Shown here: positions 1 through 12,815 of the stretch, one piece after another | How the letters are laid out: each line of letters opens with the position of its first letter | How positions within the stretch are numbered: the first letter of the stretch is position 1 | DNA from: Phenylobacterium sp. | GTDB lineage: Bacteria > Pseudomonadota > Alphaproteobacteria > Caulobacterales > Caulobacteraceae | Reading direction: 5' to 3' | DNA: 64,000 bases | Assembly (NCBI RefSeq): GCF_030681155.1 | Contig: NZ_JAUXXE010000056.1 | Coordinates: 1-64,000 of the forward strand | Made by a program: the position numbers and the translations under genes | The notes under the pieces: generated by a model | The model's database searches: none | What the model was told of the DNA's origin: nothing | The model's input: only the letters and a program-made list of their open reading frames with translations

Positions 1-30
1 AAAGCCCCGCCAGTATACCGGCGGGGCTTT
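1..30 (-). terminator. Intrinsic terminator after gltA
   Basis: A perfect 11-bp inverted repeat (arms 1-11 and 20-30, loop 12-19) is GC-rich in the stem and ends in three A/T pairs on both sides. It lies 23 bases past the gltA stop. The U-rich tail on the minus strand runs off the window, and the symmetry suggests it could act in both directions. Confidence 0.8.
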
Positions 31-53
31 CTCTATTCGTGATCTAGGCGCGT

Positions 54-1334
54 TTAGCGCTTGTCGACGCCGACGTAATCGCGGGCCGGGGAGCCGGTGT
101 AGATCTGGCGCGGACGGCCGATCTTCTGCGACGGATCCTCGATCATTTCCTTCCACTGCGAGATCCAACCCACGGTGCGGGCCAGAGCGAACAGCACCGT
201 GAACATCTCGGGCGGGAAGCCCAGGGCGCGCAGGGTGATGCCCGAGTAGAAGTCGACGTTCGGGTAGAGCTTGCGTTCGATGAAGTACGGATCGCTCAGG
301 GCGACCTTTTCGAGTTCAATCGCGACCTTCAGCAGCGGGTCATCCCCGTGGCCGACTTCGGCGAGCACTTCGTGGCAGGTCTTCTGCATCACGGTCGCGC
401 GCGGGTCATAGTTCTTGTAGACGCGGTGACCGAAGCCCATCAGGCGATAGCGGCGGTCCTTAACGCCTTGAACGTACTCAGGAATACGATCGACCGTGCC
501 GATCTCCTTGAGCATGTTCAGCGCTTCTTCGTTCGCGCCGCCGTGGCTCGGGCCCCAGAGGCAGGCGATGCCGGCCGCGATGCAAGCGAAGGGGTTGGCC
601 CCCGACGAACCGGCCAGGCGGACGGTCGAGGTCGACGCGTTCTGCTCGTGGTCGGCGTGGAGGATGAAGATGCGATCCATGGCGCGCGTGAGCACCGGGT
701 TCGGCTTCCAATCCTCGGCCGGAACCGAGAAGCACATGCGCAGGAAGTTTTCCGAGTAGGACAGGTCGTTGCGCGGATGCACGAACGGCTGGCCACGGAA
801 GTACTTGAAGGCGCGCGCGGCGATCGTCGGCATCTTGGCGATCAGGCGGTGCGACGAGATCATCCGTTGTTCCGGATCATCCACGTTGGTGCTGTCGTGA
901 TAGAAGGCCGACAGGGCGCCGACGGCGCCGACCATGATGGCCATCGGGTGGGCGTCGCGACGGAAGCCCATGAAGAACCTATCGAACTGCTCGTGCAGCA
1001 TCGTGTGATAGGTGATGTTGTGTTCGAAGGTCTCGAATTCCTTCGCGTCCGGCAGTTCGCCGTTCAGCAGGAGGTAGCAGACCTCCAGGAAGCTCGACTG
1101 TTCAGCCAGTTGATCGATCGGGTAGCCGCGATGAAGCAGGATTCCCTTGTCGCCGTCGATGAAGGTGATCTTGCTTTCGCAGCTGGCCGTCGACGTGAAG
1201 CCCGGGTCGTAGGTGAAGACGTCGGCTTCGGCGTACAGCTTTCGGATATCGACGACGGCAGGACCGTCGGTTCCCTTCAGGATCGGCAGCTCGACGGCCT
1301 TGCCATCGAAACTCACTTTAGCCGTATCGCCCAT
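54..1334 (-). CDS. gltA: Citrate synthase (type II)
   Basis: Condenses acetyl-CoA with oxaloacetate to citrate, the entry step of the TCA cycle, in the cytoplasm. The 426-residue product has the usual length of hexameric bacterial enzymes. The catalytic triad is visible: His264 in SHGGANEE, His303 in GFGHRVYK and Asp361 in VDFYSG. The N-terminal beta-rich segment typical of type II (NADH-sensitive) enzymes is present. The ATG at 1334 has a purine-rich ribosome-binding site (AAGGGA) about 7 bases upstream. It follows gltX on the same strand after 54 bases, so the two may be co-transcribed; a strong hairpin closes the unit at 1-30. Confidence 0.97.
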   Translation of the reverse strand: MGDTAKVSFDGKAVELPILKGTDGPAVVDIRKLYAEADVFTYDPGFTSTASCESKITFIDGDKGILLHRGYPIDQLAEQSSFLEVCYLLLNGELPDAKEFETFEHNITYHTMLHEQFDRFFMGFRRDAHPMAIMVGAVGALSAFYHDSTNVDDPEQRMISSHRLIAKMPTIAARAFKYFRGQPFVHPRNDLSYSENFLRMCFSVPAEDWKPNPVLTRAMDRIFILHADHEQNASTSTVRLAGSSGANPFACIAAGIACLWGPSHGGANEEALNMLKEIGTVDRIPEYVQGVKDRRYRLMGFGHRVYKNYDPRATVMQKTCHEVLAEVGHGDDPLLKVAIELEKVALSDPYFIERKLYPNVDFYSGITLRALGFPPEMFTVLFALARTVGWISQWKEMIEDPSQKIGRPRQIYTGSPARDYVGVDKR

Positions 1335-1388
1335 GCCATCCCTTCCGCATGTATTATTAAACGCCTGTTCGGCGTGCCTTATACCGCC

Positions 1389-2792
1389 TTACGCGGCCTG
1401 TGAAAGCGCGTCATCGAGGCGCTCTAAACTTTCCGGTTTTCCGAGGCTGACAAGGGCCCCGGCCAGGTCCGGCGCGGGCGAGCCCCCAGAGAGGACGCCG
1501 CGCAAAGCCGGGCCAAACTTGCCCATTCCGACGCCTTCGCTCTCGGCGAAGCCGCGCAAGGCCGCTTCGAGTTCGGAAACTTCCCAGACGGGCTCTCCGC
1601 TGAGGGCCTCGCGCAGGCGGCCGAGCCGCGCGCTGGTCTCTTCGGTCAGCATGCCCTTGATCTTATCGGGCAGTTCCAGCGGCCTACGCTTCAGCGCAAA
1701 GACCGTAGCGTCCGCAAGTTCAAGCGTGGTCTTGGCGCCGTCCCGCACCAGCGGGATGGTCCGCAGCAGGATTTCCTGATCGCCGTCGTGGCGCGGGAAA
1801 TCACGGGTCTGGTGGATCTTGGTAACGAGCTCGGCCAAGCGTTCAATCTGGGCCAGCCGGATGTAGTGGTTGTTGAGGTGGTTGAGTTTGTCCCAATCCA
1901 GGCGCGCAGGCGCGCCGACCACGTCTTCCAGCTCGAACCAGGACGCGGCCTGCTCGTCGGTGAAGATCTCGTCGTTGCCGTGGCCCCAACCGAGTCGCGC
2001 CAGGTAGTTGCGCATGGCCTCGGGCAGGTAGCCCATCTCGTCGAACTCGCTGACGGCTTGCGCGCCGTGGCGCTTCGACAGCTTCTTGCCGTCCGGGCCA
2101 TTGATCATGGGGAGGTGCGCCCAGACCGGCACGTCCCAGCCCAGGGCCTCATAGATCTGCGTCTGGCGAGCGGCGTTGTTCAGGTGGTCGTCGCCGCGAA
2201 TGACGTGGGTGATCCCCATCTCGTGGTCATCGACGATTACAGCGAGGTTGTAGGTCGGGGTGCCGTCTGTCCGCAGCAGGATCAGGTCATCCAGATCCTT
2301 GTTCTGGAAGGTGATGTCGCCCTTCACCTTGTCGCGAATGACCGTCTCGCCCTCTTGCGGGCTCTTGAAGCGGATCACGTGCGGGCGGTCGTTGAAATTG
2401 GCCTCGGCGTCGCGCCAGGGCGAACGGATGGCCCGGCCTTCGGCGCGCGCGATCTCGCGCTCGGCCGTGGTCTCCTCGACGGTCATGTAGCAACGGTAGG
2501 CGGCGCCCTTGGCGAGCAGCTCCTGGGCGGCCAGGACGTGGCGCTCGGCGCGCGCGAACTGGAACACCGGCTCTTCGTCCGGGGTGAGGCCCAGCCACGC
2601 CAAACCGTCGAAAATCACCTGAACGGCGGCGTCGGTCGAGCGCTCGCGATCGGTGTCCTCGATGCGCAGGAGGAACTTGCCGCCGGTGTGTTTAGCGTAA
2701 AGCCAGTTGAAAAGGGCCGTCCGCGCCGTGCCTATATGCATAGCGCCGGTGGGCGAGGGGGCTATCCGGGTGACGACGGGACGGTCGGGCAT
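1389..2792 (-). CDS. gltX: Glutamyl-tRNA synthetase
   Basis: Class I aminoacyl-tRNA synthetase charging tRNA-Glu. With the start at 2792 (MPDRPVVTRIAPSPTG) the HIGH-type signature sits at residues 12-21 (PSPTGAMHIG) and the KMSKS-type loop KLSKRHG near residue 240, the correct spacing for the family. An in-frame ATG at 2879 would add a 29-residue basic, low-complexity tail and would overlap the divergent comEC start, so I prefer 2792. Alphaproteobacteria often carry two GltX paralogues, one sometimes with altered tRNA specificity; which one this is cannot be told here. It is divergent from comEC with only about 31 bases between starts. Confidence 0.95.
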   Translation of the reverse strand: MPDRPVVTRIAPSPTGAMHIGTARTALFNWLYAKHTGGKFLLRIEDTDRERSTDAAVQVIFDGLAWLGLTPDEEPVFQFARAERHVLAAQELLAKGAAYRCYMTVEETTAEREIARAEGRAIRSPWRDAEANFNDRPHVIRFKSPQEGETVIRDKVKGDITFQNKDLDDLILLRTDGTPTYNLAVIVDDHEMGITHVIRGDDHLNNAARQTQIYEALGWDVPVWAHLPMINGPDGKKLSKRHGAQAVSEFDEMGYLPEAMRNYLARLGWGHGNDEIFTDEQAASWFELEDVVGAPARLDWDKLNHLNNHYIRLAQIERLAELVTKIHQTRDFPRHDGDQEILLRTIPLVRDGAKTTLELADATVFALKRRPLELPDKIKGMLTEETSARLGRLREALSGEPVWEVSELEAALRGFAESEGVGMGKFGPALRGVLSGGSPAPDLAGALVSLGKPESLERLDDALSQAA

Positions 2793-2823
2793 CGAACTCG
2801 AGGCTGAAGCTGGGGCGCCAGAT

Positions 2824-4980
2824 ATGCGCGCGGCGCCTCTTAGCACGGCCTTTCGCAAGCGTCCTAGCTTTCGCCGCATCGCAACATGGTTGGCCGATCA
2901 AGCTCTCGTGCAGTCTGATCGCTGGACCTTGTGGGCGCCGGTCGCCTTTGGGATCGGGGCGGCGCTCTATCTGAGTCTGCCGGCCGAACCCCTTGTGGCC
3001 GTGGCGTTCCTCGCCCTGGCGGCCGCCGGCGGCCTGGTGCTTGCGGTCAGCCGCTGGAGCCTCGGCAAACCGCTGACCATCGCCCTGACCTTGGCGGCTT
3101 TCATGCTGGCCGGGTTCGCCGCCGGCAAGCTGCGCACCCAGAGCGTGCGCGCGCCGATCGCGCCCGCCGGTGGCGGCGTGCGGGCGATCGAGGGATTCGT
3201 TGTCGACGTGGCCAGTCCCGGGCAGGGCGGGCCGCGGCTGCTGCTGGCGCCGATTCAGGTCTCGGGCCTGTCGGCGGCGGAGACGCCGATCCGGGTGCGG
3301 GTGACTTTGCAGGACGATGACGTACTGCCGGCGCCGGGAACCGTGATCTCCTTGCGCGGCATGCTGAATGCGCCGCCACCGCCAGCAAGCCCGGGCTCCT
3401 ACGACTTTGCGCGCGACGCCTTCTTCGACGGGATCGGCGGCGTCGGGTTCGCTTTGACGCCGGTGCGCGAGGTTCAAGGCGCGCCGCCGCCCTGGCGGCT
3501 TGATCTTGAGATGAAGATCAACGCCGCCCGGTGGGCCTTGGCCAAGCAGATTGTCGGCGAGATGGGGCCTGAGAGCGGCGGCTTGGCCGCGGCCATGGTG
3601 ACCGGGCACGAGGCCTTCATACCCAAGGAGCAGGTGGAAGCGTTGCGGGCCTCTGGTCTGGCGCATATCGTCTCGATCTCCGGCCTGCACATGGCCATCG
3701 TCGGCGGCTTCACCTTCGCTCTTGTTCGCCTTGGCGTCGCGGCTTGGCCGTGGCTTGCGCTGCGGGTGTCGTCGAAGAAGGTCGCGGCCATTGTCGGGCT
3801 CGCGGCGGTCGGCGGCTACCTCATACTGTCCGGCGCGCCGAGTCCGGCCGAGCGCGCGGCTATCACGGCCGGAGCGGCGTTCTTCGCCATCCTGGTCGAC
3901 CGGCGCGCCATCAGTCTCCACACCCTGGCCATCGCCGCGCTGGCGATCATGATCTTTCAGCCAGAGGCGGTCACCGAGCCTGGGTTTCAGATGTCGTTCG
4001 CCGCCACCACGGCGCTGGTCGCCCTGGCCGAGGCGTGGCCGCGCCCGGCCAAGGAGATCAATACGCCCTGGCCGATCCGCATTGTTCAGGGCGTGGGCGT
4101 CTGGATGGCGGCCAGCTTGGGGGCGAGTTTCGTCGCAGGGCTGGCGACCGGTCCCTTCGCCATGCAGCACTTCAACCGCGTCGCGACCTTTGGCCTAGCC
4201 GCCAATCTGTTGGTGGCGCCGATCTCTTCGTTCCTGATGATGCCGGCTTTGGCGATCGGCGCGGTGCTGGCGCCGCTGGGGCTGGGCGGGGTTCCGCTGG
4301 CGGCGGCGGGGGTCGCGATCGACACCATGAACACCATCGCCTCGACTGTCGCCGGACTGCCCAACAGCCAGCTCATCGTGCCGAGCGCGCCGGGCTGGAC
4401 GCTGGCGGCCTCGTTTATCGGCATTCTGTGGCTTTGCCTGTGGAAGGGGCCGCTGCGCTGGCTTGGCCTGCCGCTCGCACTCTCCGTGGCGCTCTACCCA
4501 CGCCCGCCGGCCCCGGACGCTTGGATCGCGGCCGACGGCTCGACGGTCGCGGTTCGCGATGGCGGGGAGGCGATCCTGTTTCGACCCGACGCCAAACTAT
4601 TCGCCGCCGAACTTTGGGCCAGGCGGCGGGGCCTGAGCGTGCCCGAAGACGGTTTGGCGATACGTGAGGCGAGCTTCGACTGTGACCGCTGGTCCTGCGC
4701 GCCGCGGGCCGGCGCTGCAGTCCCCAGGGTGGCGGCGATCATGACGCGCCGCGCCTCGACCATCGAGCGCAAGCTGCCGCTATTCTGTGAGTGGGCCGAG
4801 GTTGTCGTCGTGCGGGGCGAGGCTGCGCCTTGCCCGAAGGCGTTGACCTTGACCCAGGCCGATTTCGCGCGGGGCGGTTCAGCCGAGCTCTACCGAAATG
4901 ACGCCGGCTGGCGGGTGGTCTGGGCGCAGGACCTTCGCGGTCAGCGCCCCTGGACCGGGCCTAGTGGTAGCGGCGGATAA
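2824..4980 (+). CDS. comEC: ComEC/Rec2 family DNA-uptake channel
   Basis: Polytopic inner-membrane protein of about 718 residues, belonging to the family that forms the channel carrying single-stranded DNA into the cytoplasm in natural transformation. It has an N-terminal DUF4131-type membrane and OB-like part, then the Competence domain with the hallmark [15 protein letters not shown] at about residues 281-295, followed by many hydrophobic helices. The C-terminal 190 residues fall where a metallo-beta-lactamase-like domain usually lies, but no HxHxDH zinc motif is present. The start at 2824 is chosen because the in-frame ATG at 2707 lies inside gltX and adds non-hydrophobic sequence. The 3' end overlaps convergent lexA by 20 bases. 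Confidence 0.9.
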   Translation: MRAAPLSTAFRKRPSFRRIATWLADQALVQSDRWTLWAPVAFGIGAALYLSLPAEPLVAVAFLALAAAGGLVLAVSRWSLGKPLTIALTLAAFMLAGFAAGKLRTQSVRAPIAPAGGGVRAIEGFVVDVASPGQGGPRLLLAPIQVSGLSAAETPIRVRVTLQDDDVLPAPGTVISLRGMLNAPPPPASPGSYDFARDAFFDGIGGVGFALTPVREVQGAPPPWRLDLEMKINAARWALAKQIVGEMGPESGGLAAAMVTGHEAFIPKEQVEALRASGLAHIVSISGLHMAIVGGFTFALVRLGVAAWPWLALRVSSKKVAAIVGLAAVGGYLILSGAPSPAERAAITAGAAFFAILVDRRAISLHTLAIAALAIMIFQPEAVTEPGFQMSFAATTALVALAEAWPRPAKEINTPWPIRIVQGVGVWMAASLGASFVAGLATGPFAMQHFNRVATFGLAANLLVAPISSFLMMPALAIGAVLAPLGLGGVPLAAAGVAIDTMNTIASTVAGLPNSQLIVPSAPGWTLAASFIGILWLCLWKGPLRWLGLPLALSVALYPRPPAPDAWIAADGSTVAVRDGGEAILFRPDAKLFAAELWARRRGLSVPEDGLAIREASFDCDRWSCAPRAGAAVPRVAAIMTRRASTIERKLPLFCEWAEVVVVRGEAAPCPKALTLTQADFARGGSAELYRNDAGWRVVWAQDLRGQRPWTGPSGSGG

Positions 4981-5653
4981 GACCGACGAGCCGGCCTTGG
5001 ACCTGAACCTGGTCGGGGCCGAAAATCCGCGTCTCGTAGGCGGGGTTCGAAGCTTCCAGCGCGATCGACGCGCCCTTGCGGCGCAGACGCTTCAGAGTGG
5101 CTTCCTCGCCCATGACCAAGGCCACGACGATGTCGCCCGAATTGGCCGAGTCTGTCCGGCGGATCACCACATAGTCGCCGTCGAGAATGCCGGCGTTGAT
5201 CATCGAGTCGCCTTGTACCTCGAGGACGAAGTGCTCGCCGGCGCCCAGCATGGTTTCCGGGACCGGAAGCCGGTCGCGTTCCTGCTGGATCGCCTCAATG
5301 GGCGTGCCGGCGGCGATGCGGCCAAGGACGGGTAGATCGCGGGTGTCATTGGCGACCGGCATGACCGGCGCGTCGCCCGGATCGACCAGTTGCGGCTTAA
5401 AGGGCGAGCGGCCTTTGGGCGGCGCCGTGGTCGTCGCTTGCTGCGGCAGCTTCACTACTTCCAGAGCCCGAGCCCGGTGGGGAAGGCGACGCAGGAAGCC
5501 GCGTTCCTCCAGCGCTGTGATCAGGCGGTGAATGCCGGACTTGGACGCCAGGTCCAGCGCCTCCTTCATCTCGTCGAACGACGGCGAGACGCCGGTTTCC
5601 TTGATCCGCTCATGAATGAACATGAGAAGTTCGTGCTGCTTACGGGTGAGCAT
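4961..5653 (-). CDS. lexA: LexA SOS repressor
   Basis: Self-cleaving repressor of the DNA-damage response. The N-terminal winged helix (about residues 1-65, beginning [10 protein letters not shown]) is followed by a linker and an S24-type peptidase domain. The Ala115-Gly116 scissile bond lies in GRIAAGTP, with the catalytic Ser150 in VQGDSM and Lys188 in EEATLKRL. The length of 230 residues is typical of alphaproteobacterial LexA. The ATG at 5653 begins the conserved helix; the in-frame ATG at 5677 adds eight unconserved residues. An SOS box 43 bases upstream indicates autoregulation. It lies downstream of trpC on the same strand. Confidence 0.97.
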   Translation of the reverse strand: MLTRKQHELLMFIHERIKETGVSPSFDEMKEALDLASKSGIHRLITALEERGFLRRLPHRARALEVVKLPQQATTTAPPKGRSPFKPQLVDPGDAPVMPVANDTRDLPVLGRIAAGTPIEAIQQERDRLPVPETMLGAGEHFVLEVQGDSMINAGILDGDYVVIRRTDSANSGDIVVALVMGEEATLKRLRRKGASIALEASNPAYETRIFGPDQVQVQGRLVGLIRRYH

Positions 5654-5695
5654 GGCTGAGGAGCCCTTGGAGAACAAAGCGCAAACGTTATGAAT

Positions 5696-5710
5696 GTTCT
5701 CTAGGTGTTC
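5696..5710 (-). promoter_or_regulatory. LexA operator (SOS box)
   Basis: The plus strand reads GTTC, seven bases, GTTC, an exact match to the alphaproteobacterial SOS-box consensus GTTC-N7-GTTC. It lies 43 bases upstream of the lexA start, as expected for an autoregulated lexA promoter. It also sits just beyond the end of trpC, so LexA would gate any promoter between the trp genes and lexA. Confidence 0.9.
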
Positions 5711-5786
5711 CTTGTTAATGTCAAGTTACCGCCGAGCCCTTGAAAGGCTTGGCTTTTCTGCGGCGCTCAAAGGCGAGACGGCCGAC

Positions 5787-6571
5787 TCAGGCGAGCAGGG
5801 CGCGGGTCGCGGCGGTAACATCGGGTTGGCGCATCAGGCTTTCACCGACCAGCATGGCCTTGGCGCCGGAGCGTTCCAGCCGGGTCACGTCGAGGGAGGT
5901 GAATATCCCGCTTTCGGTGATCAGCAGAGCGCCGCTCGGCGCGCCCCCAGCCAGGCGCTCGGTAATGCCAAGGTCGGTTTCGAAGGTGCGCAGGTTGCGG
6001 TTGTTCACCCCGACCAGCTTGGCGCCGAGCTTGTCGGCCCGCGCCATCTCGTCCTCGTCGTGAACCTCGACCAGGGCGTCCATCCCGAGCCGAGCGGCCT
6101 CGGCCATCAGTTCGGCGGCTACGCCGTCGTCGATCATGGCCAGGATGACCAGGATGGCGTCGGCTCCAAGCGCGCGGGACTCGGCGACCTGCCAGGGATC
6201 GACCAGGAAGTCCTTGCGGATGGCGGGCAGGGAGACGGCGTCGCGCGCGGCGGTCAGGAAGCCGTCTGTGCCTTGGAAGCTTGGTCCATCGGTAAGGACT
6301 GACAGGCATGCCGCGCCGCCGGCCTCATAGGCCTTGGCCAGGGTGGGGGGATCGAAGTCTTCGCGGATCAGGCCCTTGGAGGGCGAGGCCTTCTTGATCT
6401 CGGCGATCAGGGCGAGCTTGCCGGGCGCGTGACCACGCTCCAGCGCCTTCCGGAACCCGCGCGGCGGGGACGCGGCCTTGGCGGCAGCCTCCAGCTCGGC
6501 GAGGCTGCGCGCGGCTTTGCGCTCGGCGACTTCTTCGCGCTTGTAGGCGGCGATCTTGTCGAGGATGTCGC

Positions 6572-6575
<4 letters not shown>
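5787..6575 (-). CDS. trpC: Indole-3-glycerol phosphate synthase
   Basis: Closes the indole ring from carboxyphenylamino-deoxyribulose phosphate in tryptophan synthesis. The 262-residue single-domain TIM barrel carries the family signature [13 protein letters not shown] (catalytic Lys, about residues 55-67), the GADAILVI strand and the LVGVNNRNL segment near residue 180. The start overlaps the trpD stop by four bases, so the two are translationally coupled in the order trpG-trpD-trpC. It is not fused to TrpF. Confidence 0.96.
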
Positions 6576-7600
<1,025 letters not shown>

Positions 7601-7602
7601 GG

Positions 7603-8193
7603 CTAGTCGACAGCCTGGGGCTCGACGCCCGCGAGCTTCAGGAAGTTGGCCAGCATGGCGTGGCCGCCCTCGGTGGCGATCGACTCGGGGTGGAACTGCA
7701 CACCCTGGATCGGCCGATGCCGATGCTGGAAGCCCATGATCTCGCCGTCTTCGGTCCAGGCGGTCACTTCCAGCACTGGCGGCAATGTCGACTTCTCGAC
7801 GGATAGGCTGTGGTAGCGGGTAGCTGTGAACGGGTTGGGTAGGCCGGCGAAGATGCCTTTGCCCTCGTGGAACATCGGACTGGTCTTGCCGTGCATCACC
7901 TGCTTGGCGCGGACCACGTCGCCGCCATAGGCCTGGCCGATCGCCTGGTGGCCGAGGCAGACGCCCAGGATCGGCAGGTCGTTGGGGGCTGCTTCCAGGA
8001 GGGCCAGGCAGATCCCGGCCTCGTTCGGCGTGCAGGGGCCGGGCGACAGCAGCACGCCCTGGGGCTTGAGGCCCAGGGCCTCGTCGACGCTGAGCGCGTC
8101 GTTGCGATAGACCAGCGTCTCCGCGCCCAGTTCATTCAGATAGTGAACGAGGTTGTAGGTGAAGCTGTCGTAGTTATCGATCACCAAGATCAT
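7603..8193 (-). CDS. trpG: Anthranilate synthase glutamine amidotransferase subunit
   Basis: Supplies ammonia from glutamine to TrpE. The class I glutaminase of 196 residues shows the nucleophile Cys79 in LGVCLGHQ and the His168/Glu170 pair in QFHPES, plus the N-terminal [15 protein letters not shown] signature. It may also serve para-aminobenzoate synthesis, since the two glutaminases are often shared; the trpD neighbour favours the Trp role. It is separated from trpE by a 276-base interval containing a small opposite-strand gene, so it probably has its own promoter. Confidence 0.96.
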   Translation of the reverse strand: MILVIDNYDSFTYNLVHYLNELGAETLVYRNDALSVDEALGLKPQGVLLSPGPCTPNEAGICLALLEAAPNDLPILGVCLGHQAIGQAYGGDVVRAKQVMHGKTSPMFHEGKGIFAGLPNPFTATRYHSLSVEKSTLPPVLEVTAWTEDGEIMGFQHRHRPIQGVQFHPESIATEGGHAMLANFLKLAGVEPQAVD

Positions 8194-8210
8194 CAGATTT
8201 CTCTAGGCTC

Positions 8211-8230
8211 CGCTTGGCTTTCCGCCAAGG
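8211..8230. other. Short hairpin in the trpG leader
   Basis: An inverted repeat, CTTGGC / GCCAAG with a TTTCC loop, lies 20-40 bases upstream of trpG within its presumed 5' untranslated region. There is no U-run after it and no Trp-rich leader ORF around it, so I do not call an attenuator. Confidence 0.3.
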
Positions 8231-8272
8231 CCCCGGATTGCGGACGAGGCCCGTTCACCGGATGTTGTGGTC

Positions 8273-8469
8273 ATGTCGCCGCCCGATTCTGTCCTCGACC
8301 CTGAACAGATGGCCTATGCCAGAGCGCTCCTGAGAGCGCCGGTGGCGCGTGAGCGCGTCTGGCCGGCCCTGGCGGCCGCTGGCTTCGCGGCCACCGCCGC
8401 CTTGGCCCTGGCCGGCGCCATGATCATGGCGCCGCCAGTGACCACCCAGCACGTGGTCGAACGCACGCC

Positions 8470-8473
<4 letters not shown>
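8273..8473 (+). CDS. Small single-pass membrane protein, uncharacterised
   Basis: A 66-residue protein (MSPPDSVLDPEQM...) with a charged N-terminal half and one hydrophobic Ala/Leu-rich segment at about residues 30-52, then a short polar tail. It lies opposite the trp genes, between trpG and trpE. Its TAG stop shares the tetranucleotide CTAG with the trpE stop, the same arrangement as six other convergent pairs in this window, which supports a real gene. A GTG two codons upstream (8267) is an alternative start; no strong ribosome-binding site is visible. Function unknown. Confidence 0.5.
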
Positions 8474-9998
<1,525 letters not shown>

Positions 9999-10002
<4 letters not shown>

Positions 10003-11939
10003 TTGGATTTCTCCGCCTGGCCCGCCTTAGGTGCGGCCTTTTCGGTCTCGGTGATCGGCGCCAGGCCCAGCGCAGCACGCGCCTTCGCCGGGAAGATCTT
10101 CACGCCGACTTCGGTGCGCGCGGCCTTGCGGGCAGCAGCGCCCAGGTCGCGGAAGAGCGCCATGGTCACCTGCGGACGAGCGTCCTCGGTGATGCGGGCC
10201 AGGGTCGGACCTGACGGCGCACGGACCGCTTCGAGCTTGGCGACGATCAGGCCGAACTGAACGCCGTCGGCGGTGAAGACCTCACCCGGCTTGGCGTTGA
10301 AGGTCTTTACCAGAGCGTCACGCGACATGGCGGTGTTCTGGGCCGCGTTCTGACGGTCGATACCGGCGACATTGACCACCTTGGAGCCGGCCGAAGCCGC
10401 CACGGTCGCCAGGCTCTCCCCCTTGCGGAGGCGAGCGGCGTACTCGTCGGCCTTGGTCTGCAGGCGCTTGAGCATCTCGGTCATCATCCAGACCCGGGTG
10501 AGGTCTGGCTTGATCTCGGCCAGCGGGGGCAGGGCGCTCGGAATGATCCGCTCGACCCGGATGGCGAAATACTCGCCGGCGCCCGCGTCCTGGAGCTCGC
10601 TCTCGCCGCCGGCCGGCAGGCTGTAGGCGAGCTCGAGGAGCTTCGGCGTCACGCCCTGAACGGGCTGGCCTTGCGGGCCTTGGCCCTGCTGGGTGATCGG
10701 GCCGAGGGTCATGACCGGCACGCCGGCCTTCTTGGCGGCGTCGACGAGGTTGGCGCCGCTGCCGCGGGCTTCCTCATAGGCCTGGCTGAGGGCGTAGACC
10801 TTCTCGGCGGCGGCGTCCTTGCGAAGCTCGGCTTCGATCTGCGGACGGACCTGGTCGAGGGTCACGGTCTGGCCAGGTGTGACCTTGGCGACCTTGACGA
10901 CCGCGACGCCGAGGTCGCCTTGAATGGCGGCCGAAACCTCGCCGGGCTTCAGGGCGAAGGCGGCGGCGGCGACTCGCTTGTCGGCGATCGCGCTCTGCGG
11001 CTTGTCGACATAGTTGATGACTTCGACGCCAATCGACTTGGCGACCGCCGAGGGATCTTCACCCTTGGCGAGGCGGGCGGCGACGGCCTGGGCGGCCGCG
11101 GCGTCCTTCACCGGGATCTGGATCAGCGAACGGGTTTCAGGGCGAGCCAGGGTGTCCTTCCGGAACGCGAAGCGCTTTTGGACTTCGGCCTCGTCGATCG
11201 GCAGCGAGCCGTTGATCATGGCCGGGCTGAACGCGACCACCGAAATGACCCGGAATTCCGGACGGATCAGCTGGGCCGACTTCTCTTTCATGAAGGCCGT
11301 GAGCTGGGCGTCGGTGGGCAGCGTCGGCGCAGGGACGCTACGCGGATCGACGGTGAAGAAGCCGACGTCGCGCGCTTCCATCTCGAAGACTGCGCCGAGG
11401 GCGCTGTAGGCGCGCGGCACGCGCAGGCCGTTGACCATCGCCGAGACGGCGTGGGACTCGGCGATCTGGTCGCGCATCATGGTGTCGAAGCGCGCGGGCG
11501 TCAGGCCATTCTCAGCCAGGCGCTGGGCGTAGAGCGTCTTGTCGAACGCGCCGGAGATCGGATTGAAGAAGGCCGGGATCTTGCGCAGTTCAGCGCTGAC
11601 GAGACGGTCCGAGGGCCGGATGCCGATCTTGTGCAGCATCTCGCCGAACGCCTCGCGGGTGGCGAGTTCTTCCAGCAGGCGCTTGTCCAGGCCGAACTGA
11701 ACGGCCTGTTCGATGCTGATCGGCTGCTTGGCCTGTTCCTCGGCGCCTTTGCGGAAGTTATCGAACTCTCGCTTGAAATCAGGCCCCGAGACGTGCCGCG
11801 AGCCCGCCTTGATCACATCGTTGGTGTAGTTGCCTTTGAAGGCGTCGTTGATGCCGAAGATCGCGAAGCTGATGACCAGGAGGCCGATCAGCACAGCGGC
11901 GACCCAGGATTTGGCGAACTTGCGGGTTGCGGACAGCAT
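9999..11939 (-). CDS. ppiD: Membrane-anchored periplasmic chaperone / peptidyl-prolyl isomerase (PpiD/SurA type)
   Basis: The 646-residue protein begins with a short cytoplasmic tail and one transmembrane helix (about residues 12-30, VAAVLIGLLVISFAIFGI). This is followed by a SurA-N-like region with a trigger-factor-like helical arm (about 40-200), a central parvulin-like region (about 260-360) and a second C-terminal part. PpiD-type proteins sit at the Sec translocon exit and assist folding of secreted proteins. The ATG at 11939 places the helix correctly at the N terminus. It overlaps trpE by four bases and diverges from tpiA across 132 bases. Parvulin catalytic residues are not obvious by eye, so chaperone activity is safer than isomerase activity. 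Confidence 0.88.
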
Positions 11940-12071
11940 TTGACCTTCCGGAGCCTCTTCGGCGCGAACGTGGAAGGCGGGTATAGTGGAGGGGGCTTCC
12001 CCCCCGCAAGCGCGTGACAGAATGAACGGCTTGGCTTAACGCGCCTTTGTCCAAAAAATTGCGAGGCCCAG

Positions 12072-12815
12072 ATGACTTCTCCGACCCCTTTGATCGCCGG
12101 AAACTGGAAGATGAACGGGACGGCGGCGTCGCTGTCGGAAGCCCAGGCGGTCGCCGCGGCCCTGGCCGGAACGAGCGCTCGCGTGGCGATTTGCCCGCCA
12201 GCGACGCTGGTCGAGCGTGCGGCTGGGGCGGTGAAGGGCACCGCCCTGCTGCTCGGCGGACAAGATTGTCGCGCCGAAGTCTCTGGCGCCTTCACCGGCG
12301 ACGTTTCGGCCGAGATGCTTGCTGACGCAGGGGCTAGCCTGGTCATTCTCGGCCATTCCGAACGCCGCGCCGGCTATGGCGAGACTGACGCCCTGGTGGC
12401 CGCGAAGGTAGAGGCGGCCCTCCGCGCGGGCCTCGAGCCGATCATCTGCGTCGGCGAGACCCTGGACGAACGCAAGGCCGGCAAGGCGCTGGAAATCGTC
12501 ACCGGGCAGGTCAGGGGCTCGCTTCCGGCGACGCTCGCCGGCAAGACTTTTTCTGTCGCTTACGAGCCGGTCTGGGCCATCGGCACCGGCCTGACGCCGA
12601 CGACGCCGGAAATCGAAGAAGTTCACATCGCCATCCGCGCGACGCTGGTCGAGGTGTTTGGCGACCATGGAAAGACCCCACCGATTCTTTACGGCGGTTC
12701 GGTGAAGCCCTCCAATGCGGACGAGATTCTGCACGCCGCCGAGGTCGGTGGCGCCCTGGTCGGCGGCGCTTCGCTGAAGGCCGAGGACTTCCTGGGGATC
12801 ATCAAGGCGCTTTAA
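12072..12815 (+). CDS. tpiA: Triosephosphate isomerase
   Basis: Interconverts dihydroxyacetone phosphate and glyceraldehyde 3-phosphate. The 247-residue TIM barrel has all catalytic residues: Asn11 and Lys13 in AGNWKMNG, His95 in ILGHSERR and Glu165 in AYEPVWAIGTG, plus the phosphate-binding YGGSVKPSNA. Its TAA stop overlaps the stop of the convergent VOC gene on a TTAA tetranucleotide. Confidence 0.98.
   Translation: MTSPTPLIAGNWKMNGTAASLSEAQAVAAALAGTSARVAICPPATLVERAAGAVKGTALLLGGQDCRAEVSGAFTGDVSAEMLADAGASLVILGHSERRAGYGETDALVAAKVEAALRAGLEPIICVGETLDERKAGKALEIVTGQVRGSLPATLAGKTFSVAYEPVWAIGTGLTPTTPEIEEVHIAIRATLVEVFGDHGKTPPILYGGSVKPSNADEILHAAEVGGALVGGASLKAEDFLGIIKAL

Noticed and set aside
348..1403. 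Long open frame (351 aa) on the plus strand across gltA
   Set aside because: It is antisense to an unambiguous citrate synthase. Its protein is Arg/Ala/Val/Gly-rich without any motif, the usual shadow of a high-GC gene.
2692..4170. 492-aa minus-strand open frame covering the gltX start and comEC
   Set aside because: It reads as a low-complexity Arg/Gly/Pro protein and is incompatible with both well-supported genes.
8194..8272. Possible trp attenuator upstream of trpG
   Set aside because: The hairpin is short, has no U-run, and no leader ORF with tandem Trp codons is present.
11940..12071. Trp leader peptide upstream of the ppiD-trpE unit
   Set aside because: I translated the minus strand in this gap and found no short ORF with Trp codons and no terminator with alternative pairing.
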